Positions 37,710 through 46,695 of a stretch of 64,000 nt of DNA are shown one piece after another. The stretch is from positions 1-64,000 of the forward strand of contig CAYTTV010000009.1 in NCBI GenBank assembly GCA_964440915.1, given 5' to 3'. How positions within the stretch are numbered: the first letter of the stretch is position 1; every line of letters starts with the position of its first letter. Origin of the DNA: CAMPJM01 sp964440915. GTDB lineage: Bacteria; Bacteroidota; Bacteroidia; Cytophagales; Cyclobacteriaceae. The position numbers and the translations under genes were made by a program. The notes under the pieces are model-generated. The model worked only from the letters and a program-made list of their open reading frames with translations. It did no database searches and was not told where the DNA came from.

Positions 37710-37951
37710 AGCGCTTATAGTTTGGTTAATTGGGAATCTAATATATAAATTTATATGGAAAATAAATTGGTTTTCAACAATATATATAGGTTTAATTATC
37801 AAACCAATTAAATGTTTTCATGTTATATGCGTGAGGTATTTAAAGTTAAGCAATATATTTTTTCAATATAAGGTATTATTTAAGATCCTTATTCGTATGG
37901 AAAATTTCAATAAAGCATACGAGAAGGACTCTCATCTTAAACCATAAAACT

Positions 37952-38482
37952 ATGCGAATATTACTCATTCTATTGATTGCTATAGTTGCCGCTATCGGAT
38001 GTAAAAGACAAAATGAAACAAGGAATCCAGCAGAAATTGTTAGCAGAGATTCAGATACTGTATTCAACGAAATTCCAGGTAAACACCATTTGGGACGTAA
38101 TGCTTATGACCTTAATATTGTGGGTACGTTAACGAATGTGCGGAAAAGGCTTGTGTTTGTAGATCAGTTGAGAAAGACGGGACTATTGGAGGTCCTTGAG
38201 CAGGAAGGCCCCTATACCGTATTTGCTCCTACTGATAACGCTCTCTCAAAAAGCCCCTCCCTTTCTGAAGAAGCACTAAAAGCTTATATCGTTCCTGGAG
38301 AGATATGGAAAGAGAATCTCGCCATTGGTAGCGTTACCGCTAAAGCGCTTAATGGGAAAGAGGTTACGGTAAAATTGGAAGATGGAAAAATGATTCTCAA
38401 CAATGAGATACCCATTATTGTAGAAGATATAGGAGCGGGAAATGGAGTCATTCACGAGATCGACCAATTAATGGCACCCTAA
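37952..38482 (+). CDS. FAS1 (fasciclin) domain lipoprotein
   Basis: The 176-residue lipoprotein has a signal ending AAIGC (Cys at 17). A single fasciclin domain occupies about residues 55-175. The conserved parts are QEGPYTVFAPTDNAL (H1-like), then LKAYIVPGE, and GNGVIHEIDQLMAP (H2-like). Such domains mediate cell-cell or matrix adhesion and often sit on the envelope surface. It is divergent from the histidine kinase gene, sharing the AT-rich region between them. Confidence 0.88.
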   Translation: MRILLILLIAIVAAIGCKRQNETRNPAEIVSRDSDTVFNEIPGKHHLGRNAYDLNIVGTLTNVRKRLVFVDQLRKTGLLEVLEQEGPYTVFAPTDNALSKSPSLSEEALKAYIVPGEIWKENLAIGSVTAKALNGKEVTVKLEDGKMILNNEIPIIVEDIGAGNGVIHEIDQLMAP

Positions 38483-38493
38483 TCAAGCTAGCA

Positions 38494-38847
38494 TTATTCT
38501 TTTAGCCAATAAAATACCCAGCCTACAACAAATACCACCTGAGCGACTCCATCTAAAAGATAAATATTGGAAATAATGTCTTTTGTGGCATAAGTAACAT
38601 CGATGATGATGAAACTTAAAGCTCCACCAATTCCTAATATGCCGCCTAAGAATTTATCCTTTAGACTGGCGTAATTGTAAGTTAGGCCCACCCCTATAAC
38701 CAAAGACAGTAAGCCGACCATTTTTACGAGCCAAAGGTCTGTTTTCGGTCCAGTTACAGCCATAAAACTATCTATATCGAGCAGTGGCCAAATTCCCGTG
38801 ATAATATAATAAATAGCCTGTATAAGCACGATCCTTCTAAAAAACAT
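38494..38847 (-). CDS. Four-helix membrane protein, unknown function
   Basis: The 117-residue protein consists almost entirely of four hydrophobic helices (IYYIITGIWPLL, LWLVKMVGLLSLVIGVGLTY, FLGGILGIGGALSFIIIDVTY, GVAQVVFVVGWVFYWL). I do not recognise a family with confidence; it resembles DoxX/DUF4345-like small membrane proteins in size only. Its leader has a 20-bp AT-rich palindrome ending a few bases after the start region. It is convergent with the FAS1 gene 11 bp away. Confidence 0.7.
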   Translation of the reverse strand: MFFRRIVLIQAIYYIITGIWPLLDIDSFMAVTGPKTDLWLVKMVGLLSLVIGVGLTYNYASLKDKFLGGILGIGGALSFIIIDVTYATKDIISNIYLLDGVAQVVFVVGWVFYWLKE

Positions 38848-38854
38848 ACCTTGC

Positions 38855-38874
38855 GTTAATTTTTATAAATTAAC
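38855..38874. promoter_or_regulatory. Palindrome just upstream of the four-helix protein gene
   Basis: GTTAATTT (38855-38862) and AAATTAAC (38867-38874) are perfect inverted arms around TTAT, only 7 nt from the start codon. It could be an operator or a hairpin masking translation initiation; its AT content makes chance possible. Confidence 0.35.
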
Positions 38875-39069
38875 CTTATCGCTTAACAAATGTTGAAATA
38901 AATCTATGGGATGCTTAGAGGCAGGAAAAAGGATAGACTATATCATTGGCGTGTCATGATTATACGACACTAGAACTATATTGTAATGAGGATCAAGCTC
39001 GGGCTTGCAGGGAAGATCTTTATTGTTTCACTGCAAGTGATTCAAAATGCTTCTCTACTGGGTGTTTAC

Positions 39070-39336
39070 TTATGCTTTAGAAGAAAAATTTTGCGTTAAA
39101 AGCGCCTTTTCTTTCATTTCTGGAAATTCTTTAGAAAAATCATGGCCTGCCTTATAACCAATAAACTTGATAATATCGTAGTCCAAGAACCTATCGCTAA
39201 ATAGAACATGAAGATGGTCCTCAAATAAGTTGACTTTTTTGGCCAGCACACTTATATCAACTCCTTTTTCCATCAGTGTTTGCTTTACTCTCAGCCCTCT
39301 GTGTTTGTTATCTATTTCCTCCATAAGTATGTCCAT
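39070..39336 (-). CDS. Small helix-turn-helix-like protein
   Basis: The 88 residues contain a run (RVKQTLMEKGVDISVLAKKVNL, then LHVLFSDRFLDYDIIKFIGY) with the helix spacing of Xre/phage-repressor HTH domains, followed by KAGHDFSKEFPEM, a phrase seen in small Bacteroidota HTH proteins. It probably binds DNA; targets are unknown. A second ATG lies four codons in (39324). The start is flanked by one arm of a 10-bp inverted repeat (39337-39346 and 39453-39462). Confidence 0.6.
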   Translation of the reverse strand: MDILMEEIDNKHRGLRVKQTLMEKGVDISVLAKKVNLFEDHLHVLFSDRFLDYDIIKFIGYKAGHDFSKEFPEMKEKALLTQNFSSKA

Positions 39337-39462
39337 ATATAGTGTAGAATAACTTGAGCATTAGAAATGGTATTTAAACTAAGTCAATTTGAGGTAAGTA
39401 AACCCCACTTTAGAATTAACCCAATTTCGATAAGATTAACATTTAAATCCTTTACACTATAT
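39337..39462. repeat. Widely spaced 10-bp inverted repeat upstream of the HTH gene
   Basis: ATATAGTGTA (39337-39346) and its exact complement TACACTATAT (39453-39462) bracket the 106 bp that should hold the HTH gene promoter. This would suit two operator sites for autoregulation, but the elements are short and AT-rich. Confidence 0.3.
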
Positions 39463-39533
39463 TACCTTGGCAACGATTAGGTAACCCTGCATAATGCTAT
39501 TTGATTATTAAAAAATAATATAAGGCACGGGTT

Positions 39534-41246
39534 TTACAATGTTTTCTTTAACTTCTCCTCTTTACTTTCAATGGCCTTTTTTTGAATTTTATCCTGCTGA
39601 TAGATATCTTTAAGGAAGTGTATACGGTTATCCTTGTCGACCCAAGCAGAATGATACACAATATGTATGGGCAACTTCTGTTTTAAAGTTACGGTCGTGG
39701 GAGTGTCTAGCGCCATATGATGGGCTATCTTATCTAAGTCCCAGCCTTGCTTATTCTCTTTTAGTAAATATTCTGAAAGAACTGTTGGCTTTTCTACACG
39801 AATGCATCCATGGCTAAAGCCCCTTTCGGTTTGGTCAAAGAGATGCCCAGCAGGTGTGTCATGAAGGTATATGGCGTGGCTGTTGGGAAACATGAACTTT
39901 ACTGACCCTAAAGCATTGTGCTTACTTGGCTTTTCTACTATTCTAAAATCAAAATTTTCATCATCTACTTTCTTCCAATTCACATCCATTGGGTCAAGCT
40001 CCGGGGCATTTGGAGACCAATTTTCGTATAATATCAGGTTGTTTCTTTTAAAATAGCTTTCATCTTCTTTTATTTTTGGCAACATTTCCTTCACGCTGAT
40101 GCTCTTAGGAACAGTCCATGTTGGACTGAAGACAATATATTCCAAAGTATCGCTAAATACAGGCGTTTCTGTCATCACCTTCCCGACAATTACTTTCATC
40201 ATCAGGTCAACTTTGTCCTTCTTCATTATACGCAGCTGATAATCAGGAATGTTAATCAACACATACTGATTGCCTAAACTTTCCGGCAACCAGCGTAAAC
40301 GCTCCATGTTCAGTATTATTTGCTCGATCCTGTCCTCGATCGACACATTGAGTGCCGCCAATGTTTCTGTCCCTAAAATGCCGTCATTGGAGATGCCATG
40401 CCGCTCTTGAAAACTCGTAATGGCATGAGTTAAACTTTCATCCCATCCATTGGACGCTTGATTTAAAGCTTTATCCGGCAAATCGCCTAGAACATTTAAT
40501 CTTTTTTTTAATACGGTTACCATTTCCAATGAGTCCTCTTCCCCATCGAAAAGTATTGGCAATTCCATGCTTTCTTCTTCCCTTTCTTTTATTTCTCGGT
40601 ATGAGGCCAGTTTCTCTTTTAAGCGATTATACTGTGCATAGGTCGGAACAAGTGCCTCGATAGCATTTGTGATATCACCTTTGTCAAGGGTTTCCTCTAA
40701 ATATACTGACCAATCTATTTTTCTAGGGTAAGTAACCCATAGCAAACCATTTTTTGCTGGAGTGATGACTCCAGACAACATATGGGAAGCGTAAGACATG
40801 AACGTTGCCGTCAAAGCGAAGTCTAATTGTATACTAAGGTTTGGAAATGCATCAGCGCCAACGCTGTCCACAAAAAGTGCCTTTTGTAAGGTCCTAATTT
40901 CTTGGATAGGATAGCTATTAGAATCCAAGCCATGGTGGTGAGCTAGATTAACACTTTCAAGCAATGCTTCCGCCTGAGGAAATATACCATCTAGATCGAG
41001 CCATGCTAAGGCATGGTTTCTGGCTTTGTAGAACTCCGAAAAGTCTTTCGACAATTCAGCTCCTAAGTGGTACTTTTGAAACACGGGTGTATAGAGATCA
41101 GGATTATTGAGGGTTGTCGCTATTAGGGATATAGTTTGTTCTTCTATATCTTTTTTCTCTTGGTCGGAAAAGCGTTCATTGTTATTGCAGGAAAATGAAA
41201 AAGTTAATATAAAGATGGAGATTGCTTGAAAATGTCGAATGTGCAT
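39534..41246 (-). CDS. L,D-transpeptidase lipoprotein (YcbB/LdtD-like)
   Basis: The 570-residue protein has a lipoprotein-type signal (ISIFILTFSFSCNNN). An N-terminal scaffold is followed by a PG-binding domain (about 255-310; ITSFQERHGISNDGILGTETLAALN) and a YkuD catalytic domain. The YkuD signature is FSHGCIRVEKP near residue 478, with the nucleophilic Cys and upstream His (IYLHDTPAGHLF) present. It forms 3-3 peptidoglycan cross-links or attaches proteins to peptidoglycan in the periplasm. The methyltransferase lies upstream on the same strand, 42 bp away, but no functional link is evident. Confidence 0.92.
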   Translation of the reverse strand: MHIRHFQAISIFILTFSFSCNNNERFSDQEKKDIEEQTISLIATTLNNPDLYTPVFQKYHLGAELSKDFSEFYKARNHALAWLDLDGIFPQAEALLESVNLAHHHGLDSNSYPIQEIRTLQKALFVDSVGADAFPNLSIQLDFALTATFMSYASHMLSGVITPAKNGLLWVTYPRKIDWSVYLEETLDKGDITNAIEALVPTYAQYNRLKEKLASYREIKEREEESMELPILFDGEEDSLEMVTVLKKRLNVLGDLPDKALNQASNGWDESLTHAITSFQERHGISNDGILGTETLAALNVSIEDRIEQIILNMERLRWLPESLGNQYVLINIPDYQLRIMKKDKVDLMMKVIVGKVMTETPVFSDTLEYIVFSPTWTVPKSISVKEMLPKIKEDESYFKRNNLILYENWSPNAPELDPMDVNWKKVDDENFDFRIVEKPSKHNALGSVKFMFPNSHAIYLHDTPAGHLFDQTERGFSHGCIRVEKPTVLSEYLLKENKQGWDLDKIAHHMALDTPTTVTLKQKLPIHIVYHSAWVDKDNRIHFLKDIYQQDKIQKKAIESKEEKLKKTL

Positions 41247-41288
41247 AGTTAATAATAAAAGATTATAGAGATAACTCCAATAAGCATT

Positions 41289-41945
41289 TTATGGTTTATG
41301 GGTCTGCTCTTGTTTCTTTGACAATATTTGGCTGTGAACAAGATCGCCGTAAAAGGTGCGATGAATAACCGTCTTATAACCCAAAACTTTAAAAGCAGTA
41401 TCATAATCAGGTAATTGGAAGACTTTCGAATTGCTCGTCAAAAAGAAAAATAAATACATCAATTTCACAAGTGCCAATTGCCAAAACCTCTTCCAACAAA
41501 GAGTAGGGGTCACTTTAAAATCTGAGAGCAACCAAACGCCACTGGGCAGTAATAACTTGTCTAATGCAAGCAAAAATTTGCCAAGCTCTTGGTCACTATA
41601 CAAATCCAAGATGAAAGGCGTCAAGATCACGTCGTATTTCTGATCATTGTCGAGTTGGTGGCCACTGCCCAAAACAAAATTTATATTGGGGCACGACTTT
41701 GCCTTATCTTTTGCACTATTCAACATTTTTTCAGAAAGCTCTACATAAGTTATCTGTCTTATCTCTTTTTTTTCTAAAATGTCTAAGACAATCTGACCTG
41801 TTCCACCTCCAATAATTAGTATGTTAGCATGTTCCGGAATATAAGGGATCAAAAAGATTTGTGCCTGACGCAATGAATGACCAAAAACAAGGTGTTTTAA
41901 TGTATCATATGCAAAGGCTATCCGGTCAAAATTAGGCAGGCGCAT
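41289..41945 (-). CDS. Class I SAM-dependent methyltransferase
   Basis: The 218-residue protein has SAM motif I ILIIGGGTGQIVLDIL and motif II ITYVELSEKMLNSAK, followed by YDVILTPFILDLYSD. The layout resembles UbiE-like lipid or quinone methyltransferases. A hydrophobic stretch near residue 155-175 (LALVKLMYLFFFLTS) suggests membrane association. ATG 41945 overlaps the stop of the upstream UbiA-like gene (TGATG, one shared base), so the two are translationally coupled. A longer frame to 42155 runs through that gene and is rejected. The substrate is unknown. Confidence 0.85.
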   Translation of the reverse strand: MRLPNFDRIAFAYDTLKHLVFGHSLRQAQIFLIPYIPEHANILIIGGGTGQIVLDILEKKEIRQITYVELSEKMLNSAKDKAKSCPNINFVLGSGHQLDNDQKYDVILTPFILDLYSDQELGKFLLALDKLLLPSGVWLLSDFKVTPTLCWKRFWQLALVKLMYLFFFLTSNSKVFQLPDYDTAFKVLGYKTVIHRTFYGDLVHSQILSKKQEQTHKP

Positions 41946-42772
41946 CAGGCAAGTAAAATATAAACTAAAGGGATATAAAATATACCATCGCCAATGAACC
42001 GATAATTGTCGTTTTTGTGCCAGGAGGGCAATGCCAAGATAAGACTCAAAAGAACATTCATCAGAAGTAGCACGCCGTGGGCTGCTGCACCCTTTGGATC
42101 GGTGGTCAACATACCGACAATAGCAAAGGCGATTCCTACAATGAGCAGAATCCATATTATTTGCTTGACGCTAACTTCCCCTAAAATTGTTGCTAAGGAC
42201 TTTTGTTCATCCAGTGTATCAGATCTAGTTTCTAATGCAGAAAAAATTAGTAAATTAGAAAGGGCTACTAGAAATATCTGCAAGAATAAAAGTACAATAG
42301 GCTTATCCAAAGGAAATCTACTTATACTCAAGCTCGGTAAAAAAACGCCACAAGTATAAACCATTGCTATCAAAACTTCTTTATGATATACTTTTTTAAA
42401 CCTAAACAACCACAGCACTAGGAAATAAAGCACAACGACAAATAACAATCCCATTCCCCACAATAAGGTTGGGAATGGCAGATACCATAATAGCATCAAT
42501 TCAGTCAATCCAGCTATTGCTAATGCTGTGGAAATTGCATTGAAATACTGCTGATGAAAATAATGGCGAAAAGTGTGGGGCCGGTGTCTGATCGATTTCG
42601 CATCTATGAGATGATCCAATGTATAAATTATCCAAACACTTATGCTCAAAGCTAATAGTGTGATCCAATACACTGAAATACCCAAATATGAAGCTACAAA
42701 AGCAGCACTTATACAAGCTCCTATAGCCACGTCAAGACTCAATGCATTGAAGATCTGATATGCTCGTATCAT
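41945..42772 (-). CDS. UbiA-superfamily-like membrane protein
   Basis: The 275-residue protein has about eight or nine membrane helices. IYTLDHLIDAKSIRHRP recalls the first Asp-rich motif of UbiA prenyltransferases in a degenerate form, and SDTLDEQKSLATILG recalls the second loop motif. If functional it would join a polyprenyl chain to an aromatic or lipid acceptor in the inner membrane. With its coupled methyltransferase it could make or tailor a quinone, pigment or lipid (inference). The reduced Asp motifs leave room for a non-enzymatic role. Confidence 0.55.
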   Translation of the reverse strand: MIRAYQIFNALSLDVAIGACISAAFVASYLGISVYWITLLALSISVWIIYTLDHLIDAKSIRHRPHTFRHYFHQQYFNAISTALAIAGLTELMLLWYLPFPTLLWGMGLLFVVVLYFLVLWLFRFKKVYHKEVLIAMVYTCGVFLPSLSISRFPLDKPIVLLFLQIFLVALSNLLIFSALETRSDTLDEQKSLATILGEVSVKQIIWILLIVGIAFAIVGMLTTDPKGAAAHGVLLLMNVLLSLILALPSWHKNDNYRFIGDGIFYIPLVYILLA

Positions 42773-42861
42773 GGTAAGTTTAGGATTTTATATACTTCAA
42801 TCAGTTTCCACAAAGCGATTTTCTATCCTGTTTCTATGAATCAAAATGATTCTCAAACAAA

Positions 42862-42885
42862 AAAAGCTCATTTTCATGAGCTTTT
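42862..42885 (-). terminator. Terminator of the ATP synthase operon
   Basis: The stem AAAAGCTCAT/ATGAGCTTTT (10 bp, four-base loop) lies 23 nt after the atpG stop. On the minus strand a T-run follows the stem, making a strong intrinsic terminator. Confidence 0.85.
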
Positions 42886-42908
42886 AGTTAATTCCTTTAC
42901 ATCAAATT

Positions 42909-43799
42909 TTATTTGCTGCTTGCCAAAGCTTCTGCTCCAGCTACAATTTCCAAGATCTCTGTGGTAATAGCAGCTTGTCTTGTCCTGTTGTAGGTCAAGC
43001 GTAATTCTTTCAATAACTCGCCAGCATTTTCTGTCGCTTTGTCCATGGCAGTCATTCTAGCGCCATGCTCAGAAGCATTAGATTCCAATAGTGCCTTATA
43101 AAATTGTATTTTGAGCGATGTAGGGATTAGTTCAGAAACGATTTCTTCTTCGGACGGCTCATAGATGTAGTCTGTTGCCACCGTATTTTCTAGACTTTCC
43201 TCGTCTACCTTTGGGATTGGAAGAAACTGCTCCGTTATCACAATCTGGGTAGCGACATTCTTGAACTCGTTATATATCAAGAAAACTTTGTCGTACTTAC
43301 CTTCAGTAAAACTATTCATGACAAACTCTCCTGCTTCTCTTGCTGTATCAAAGGAAAGGTCGGAAAAAAGGTCTTTATAAACGTCGATGACGTTAAAGTC
43401 TCTTTTTGAATAGTAATCGTAGGCTTTTTTCCCAATGGGCAAAAAGTCAACATTGCCTTTTTGCAATTCACCCCCAAAATTAGCAGCTATAAAATTGGCA
43501 CCACCTCGGAAAACATTACTGTTAAAAGCACCACAAAGGCCTTTGTCAGAAGTTATCGGAACTACGAGAATCTTGTTTCCAGTTCTTTCCTCAGCGTATT
43601 CGTTATGTACATTTTCAGAAGCTGCCGCAGAAACGTTTTGTAATATCTCAGAAAGCTTTTGCACATACGGGCGCATTTGAGTAATGCGATCCTGTGCCCG
43701 CTTCAACTTTGCAGCCGCGACCATTTTCATGGCCTTCGTAATCTGCTGTGTTGAAGTAACAGAAGAAATCCTATTTTTTACTTCCTTTAAATTTGCCAT
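42909..43799 (-). CDS. atpG: F1 ATP synthase gamma subunit
   Basis: This central rotor shaft couples proton flow to the catalytic hexamer. The 296 residues start MANLKEVKNRISSVTSTQQITKAMKMVAAAKL, the conserved N-terminal helix. The Rossmann-like middle follows, then the C-terminal helix with MTAMDKATENAGELLKELRLTYNRTRQAAITTEILEIVAGA, matching the family closely. It is the last gene of the operon. The 94-bp gap from atpA holds a nested hairpin. Confidence 0.97.
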   Translation of the reverse strand: MANLKEVKNRISSVTSTQQITKAMKMVAAAKLKRAQDRITQMRPYVQKLSEILQNVSAAASENVHNEYAEERTGNKILVVPITSDKGLCGAFNSNVFRGGANFIAANFGGELQKGNVDFLPIGKKAYDYYSKRDFNVIDVYKDLFSDLSFDTAREAGEFVMNSFTEGKYDKVFLIYNEFKNVATQIVITEQFLPIPKVDEESLENTVATDYIYEPSEEEIVSELIPTSLKIQFYKALLESNASEHGARMTAMDKATENAGELLKELRLTYNRTRQAAITTEILEIVAGAEALASSK

Positions 43800-43841
43800 T
43801 TTTTTGTTGTTCAGATATTAGCCGCCGAAATTGTTTCGACA

Positions 43842-43883
43842 AACCATGGGATGATCCCTTTTAAGGGCCATTGTCCCATGGTT
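43842..43883 (-). ncRNA. Nested stem-loop between atpA and atpG
   Basis: AACCATGGGA (43842-43851) pairs with TCCCATGGTT (43874-43883), and inside it CCCTT/AAGGG (43856-43860 with 43863-43867) forms a second stem with a two-base loop. In the transcript it starts 10 nt after the atpA stop. It lacks a U-tract, so it is more likely a processing or stability element than a terminator. Confidence 0.6.
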
Positions 43884-43893
43884 AATTTGGCAT

Positions 43894-45474
43894 CTAAGCC
43901 GCATATTTTTTTGCTAATGTTAAAGCTACATCCTTTAGTACTTCAGTAACCTCATCATCAAGTTTTCCAGCTTTCAAGGCATCTAATGTAGCCTTATGCT
44001 GCAAAGATAGCAGATTCAAGTACTCCTTCTCAAATTCCCTGACACGGTCCACTGGCACACTGTCGATATAGCCTTTAGTGGATGCGTATATAATCGCTAC
44101 CTGCTGTTCTACAGGCATGGGAGAGAATTGAGGTTGCTTTAGTATTTCCAGGTTCCTCCTACCTCTTTCAATAGTAAGCTTTGTAGAAGCATCCAAGTCA
44201 GATCCGAACTTTGAGAAGGCTTCCAATTCACGGAATTGAGCCTGATCAAGTTTCAATGTACCTGCTACTTTCCTCATCGATTTTATCTGTGCAGATCCAC
44301 CTACCCGAGATACAGAGATCCCAACGTTAATAGCTGGACGCACGCCAGAGTTGAAAAGGTTAGTTTCCAAGAATATCTGTCCATCAGTAATCGAAATCAC
44401 GTTGGTTGGGATATAAGCAGAAACGTCACTGGCTTGAGTTTCGATAAGTGGCAATGCCGTCAAAGATCCTCCACCTTTCACTACTTCCTTCAGAGATTCT
44501 GGCAAATCGTTCATTTGGCTTGCAATCTCATCGCTATCAGTAATCTTTGCAGCACGTTCTAACAGCCTAGAGTGCAAGTAGAACACGTCTCCTGGGTAAG
44601 CTTCACGTCCTGGAGGTCTTCTCAAAAGCAAAGAAACTTCCCTATAGGCAACCGCTTGTTTTGAAAGGTCATCGTATACCACCAAAGCAGCCCTGCCTGT
44701 GTCACGGAAGAACTCGCCAATAGCGGCTCCTGTGAAAGGCGCATAGAATTGCATAGGTGCTGGCGCAGAAGCAGGTGCAGCCACCACCACTGTATAGTCC
44801 ATGGCTCCGCCCTTTTCCAAGGCAGCTACCACGTTGGCTACAGTAGAAGCTTTTTGCCCTACGGCAACATAAATACAGAAAACAGGCTCTCCTTTTTCGA
44901 AATATTCTCTTTGATTGATGATTGTATCGATCGCAACAGCAGATTTTCCTGTCTGCCTATCACCAATAATCAACTCCCTCTGACCTCTTCCGATTGGGAT
45001 CATCGAGTCGATTGCTTTGATACCTGTCTGCAAAGGTTCACTCACCGGTTGACGAAAAATAACCCCAGGGGCTTTGCGCTCCAAAGGCATTTCATATAAC
45101 TTTCCTTCAATTGGACCTTTGCCATCTATTGGATTCCCTAATGTATCCACTACCCTTCCACACAAGCCATCGCCTACCATCACTGAAGCGATTGCTTTTG
45201 TCCTTTTTACGGTATCGCCTTCTTTGATATCTCTATAGTCACCCAAAAGCACGGCTCCTACATTATCCTCTTCAAGATTCAACACCAATCCTCTCAGGCC
45301 ATTTTCAAACTCTAGTAATTCCCCTGATTGTGCCTTTGACAACCCATATATACGAGCCACACCATCTCCTATTTGGAGTACAGTGCCTACTTCTTCCAAT
45401 TCCGCCTCCGTTCTAAAATTGGAGAGCTGCTCTCTCAATATTGCGGACACCTCGTCTGGTCTTACTTCTGCCAT
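43894..45474 (-). CDS. atpA: F1 ATP synthase alpha subunit
   Basis: This regulatory nucleotide-binding subunit of the F1 hexamer has 526 residues. Visible motifs are Walker A GDRQTGKSAVAIDT (about residues 170-180), the ALVVYDDLSKQAVAYRE segment and the PAINVGISVSRVG phrase containing the conserved arginine reaching the beta active site. Length and sequence are normal. atpH precedes it by 57 bp that include a hairpin. Confidence 0.98.
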   Translation of the reverse strand: MAEVRPDEVSAILREQLSNFRTEAELEEVGTVLQIGDGVARIYGLSKAQSGELLEFENGLRGLVLNLEEDNVGAVLLGDYRDIKEGDTVKRTKAIASVMVGDGLCGRVVDTLGNPIDGKGPIEGKLYEMPLERKAPGVIFRQPVSEPLQTGIKAIDSMIPIGRGQRELIIGDRQTGKSAVAIDTIINQREYFEKGEPVFCIYVAVGQKASTVANVVAALEKGGAMDYTVVVAAPASAPAPMQFYAPFTGAAIGEFFRDTGRAALVVYDDLSKQAVAYREVSLLLRRPPGREAYPGDVFYLHSRLLERAAKITDSDEIASQMNDLPESLKEVVKGGGSLTALPLIETQASDVSAYIPTNVISITDGQIFLETNLFNSGVRPAINVGISVSRVGGSAQIKSMRKVAGTLKLDQAQFRELEAFSKFGSDLDASTKLTIERGRRNLEILKQPQFSPMPVEQQVAIIYASTKGYIDSVPVDRVREFEKEYLNLLSLQHKATLDALKAGKLDDEVTEVLKDVALTLAKKYAA

Positions 45475-45507
45475 TGTATATTTATTTATGTTGGATTTTA
45501 TATTTTA

Positions 45508-45530
45508 ATTGAGTGTTTTTAGCACTCAAT
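45508..45530 (-). ncRNA. Stem-loop between atpH and atpA
   Basis: ATTGAGTG (45508-45515) pairs with CACTCAAT (45523-45530), 8 bp with a 7-nt loop. In the transcript the structure begins 1 nt after the atpH stop codon. Confidence 0.55.
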
Positions 45531-45531
45531 G

Positions 45532-46101
45532 CTATATTCCTTTTACAAACGTCCTATGTTTTTGACTAAACTCTAGTTTGAGCTTCTTTAGTTGGGTATC
45601 CAGCGTTTCATCAATTCGTTTGTCACCAACTGTGAGCGTGTATCCTCCAATTAGGGAAGCATCGATCTTTTCTACTAGCTCCACAGTTTTTTCTTGTCCA
45701 AATTGCTGTTTCACCACTTTCTTAAAAGCGTCCCTCAAGTTATCATCCAATGAAAAGGAGGTGACCACCCGTGCCACAATGATGTCTTTGTATTCGTTAT
45801 ACTGTTCACGAAAAGCCTCAGCAATATCAGGCAGGATGCCTTCACGGTTCTTTCTAGAAATAATTTCGCAAAACCGAAGCACCAATTCACTCACTTTCCC
45901 TTCGAACAACGCTTTAAGGATATTCAACTTCTTGTCGTTAGGGATAATCGGATTTTTAAATACTACTTTTAAATCCAGATTTTCTTTAAAGGTCTTATTA
46001 AAAAGCTCCATGTCTTTATTCACCTCTTCCAACAGGCCTTTTTCTTTGGCCAAGACAAGCAGTGATTTTGAATATCTAGAAGCAACTCTTCTTTCTGACA
46101 T
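45532..46101 (-). CDS. atpH: ATP synthase delta subunit (OSCP)
   Basis: The 189-residue stator protein links F1 to the b subunit. The N-terminal helical domain (MSERRVASRYSKSLLVLAKEKG) is conserved, and the C-terminal part has the usual ...IDASLIGGYTLTVGDKRIDETLDTQLKKL motif. It is in the normal F1 order between atpF and atpA. Confidence 0.95.
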   Translation of the reverse strand: MSERRVASRYSKSLLVLAKEKGLLEEVNKDMELFNKTFKENLDLKVVFKNPIIPNDKKLNILKALFEGKVSELVLRFCEIISRKNREGILPDIAEAFREQYNEYKDIIVARVVTSFSLDDNLRDAFKKVVKQQFGQEKTVELVEKIDASLIGGYTLTVGDKRIDETLDTQLKKLKLEFSQKHRTFVKGI

Positions 46102-46140
46102 AATTATAGTAGTAAGTAATTTCTTAATACTTAGCCAAGG

Positions 46141-46173
46141 AACTAGCCCATGGCATGCATTCTATTGCTAGTT
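46141..46173 (-). ncRNA. Stem-loop between atpF and atpH
   Basis: AACTAGC (46141-46147) pairs with GCTAGTT (46167-46173) around a 19-nt loop that includes CCATGG and GCATGC. The 5' arm of the transcript hairpin overlaps the atpF stop codon at 46168-46170. This is the weakest of the four operon hairpins because of its short stem and long loop. Confidence 0.4.
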
Positions 46174-46662
46174 GAGGTTGAGCTCTTTCACAAAATCTTC
46201 AACAAGCGATTTTTGCTCTTTCTCACTAGCAAGGTTCTTTCTTAACAGTTTTTCTGCTATTTGCACGGAAAGTAGGGCTACTTGATTCTTTACGTCTGCT
46301 AGTGCTGCATTTTTTTCTGTCCGGATAGCCTCTCTTGCATCTTCAATCATTCGATCTCCTTGTTTCTTGGCCTCCACTTTAGCTTCTTCTATCGCCCTTT
46401 TGGCAGTTTCAGAAGCCTCTTTCAATATTTTGTCACGTTCTACCCGTGCCTCTTGTAACAGCTTTTCATTTTCAGCTTTCAAAGAAGCCATTTGGGCCCT
46501 GGCTTGTTCAGCGGCCGCAAGTGCATTGTCTATAGATTCCTCTCTAGCGCTTAGTGCCTCTGTAATGGCTGGCCAAGCAAATTTCGACAATACGATAAGT
46601 AAGGCAATGAATCCTATAAATTGCCAGAATATTAAACCTATACCGGGGGTCAGTAAATCCAT
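46168..46662 (-). CDS. atpF: F0 ATP synthase b subunit
   Basis: The 164-residue peripheral-stalk protein has one membrane helix at the N-terminus (GLIFWQFIGFIALLIVLSKFAW). A long charged coiled coil rich in Ala, Glu and Lys follows (about residues 30-150), ending in the C-terminal part that contacts delta. Length is typical for a single-b synthase. Confidence 0.95.
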   Translation of the reverse strand: MDLLTPGIGLIFWQFIGFIALLIVLSKFAWPAITEALSAREESIDNALAAAEQARAQMASLKAENEKLLQEARVERDKILKEASETAKRAIEEAKVEAKKQGDRMIEDAREAIRTEKNAALADVKNQVALLSVQIAEKLLRKNLASEKEQKSLVEDFVKELNLN

Positions 46663-46695
46663 TTTGCTTAATCTGATTAATTTGAATAATAAGAA

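Noticed and set aside
41945..42155. N-terminal extension of the methyltransferase frame
   Set aside because: It runs through the UbiA-like gene in another frame, and the ATG at 41945 is coupled to that gene's stop.
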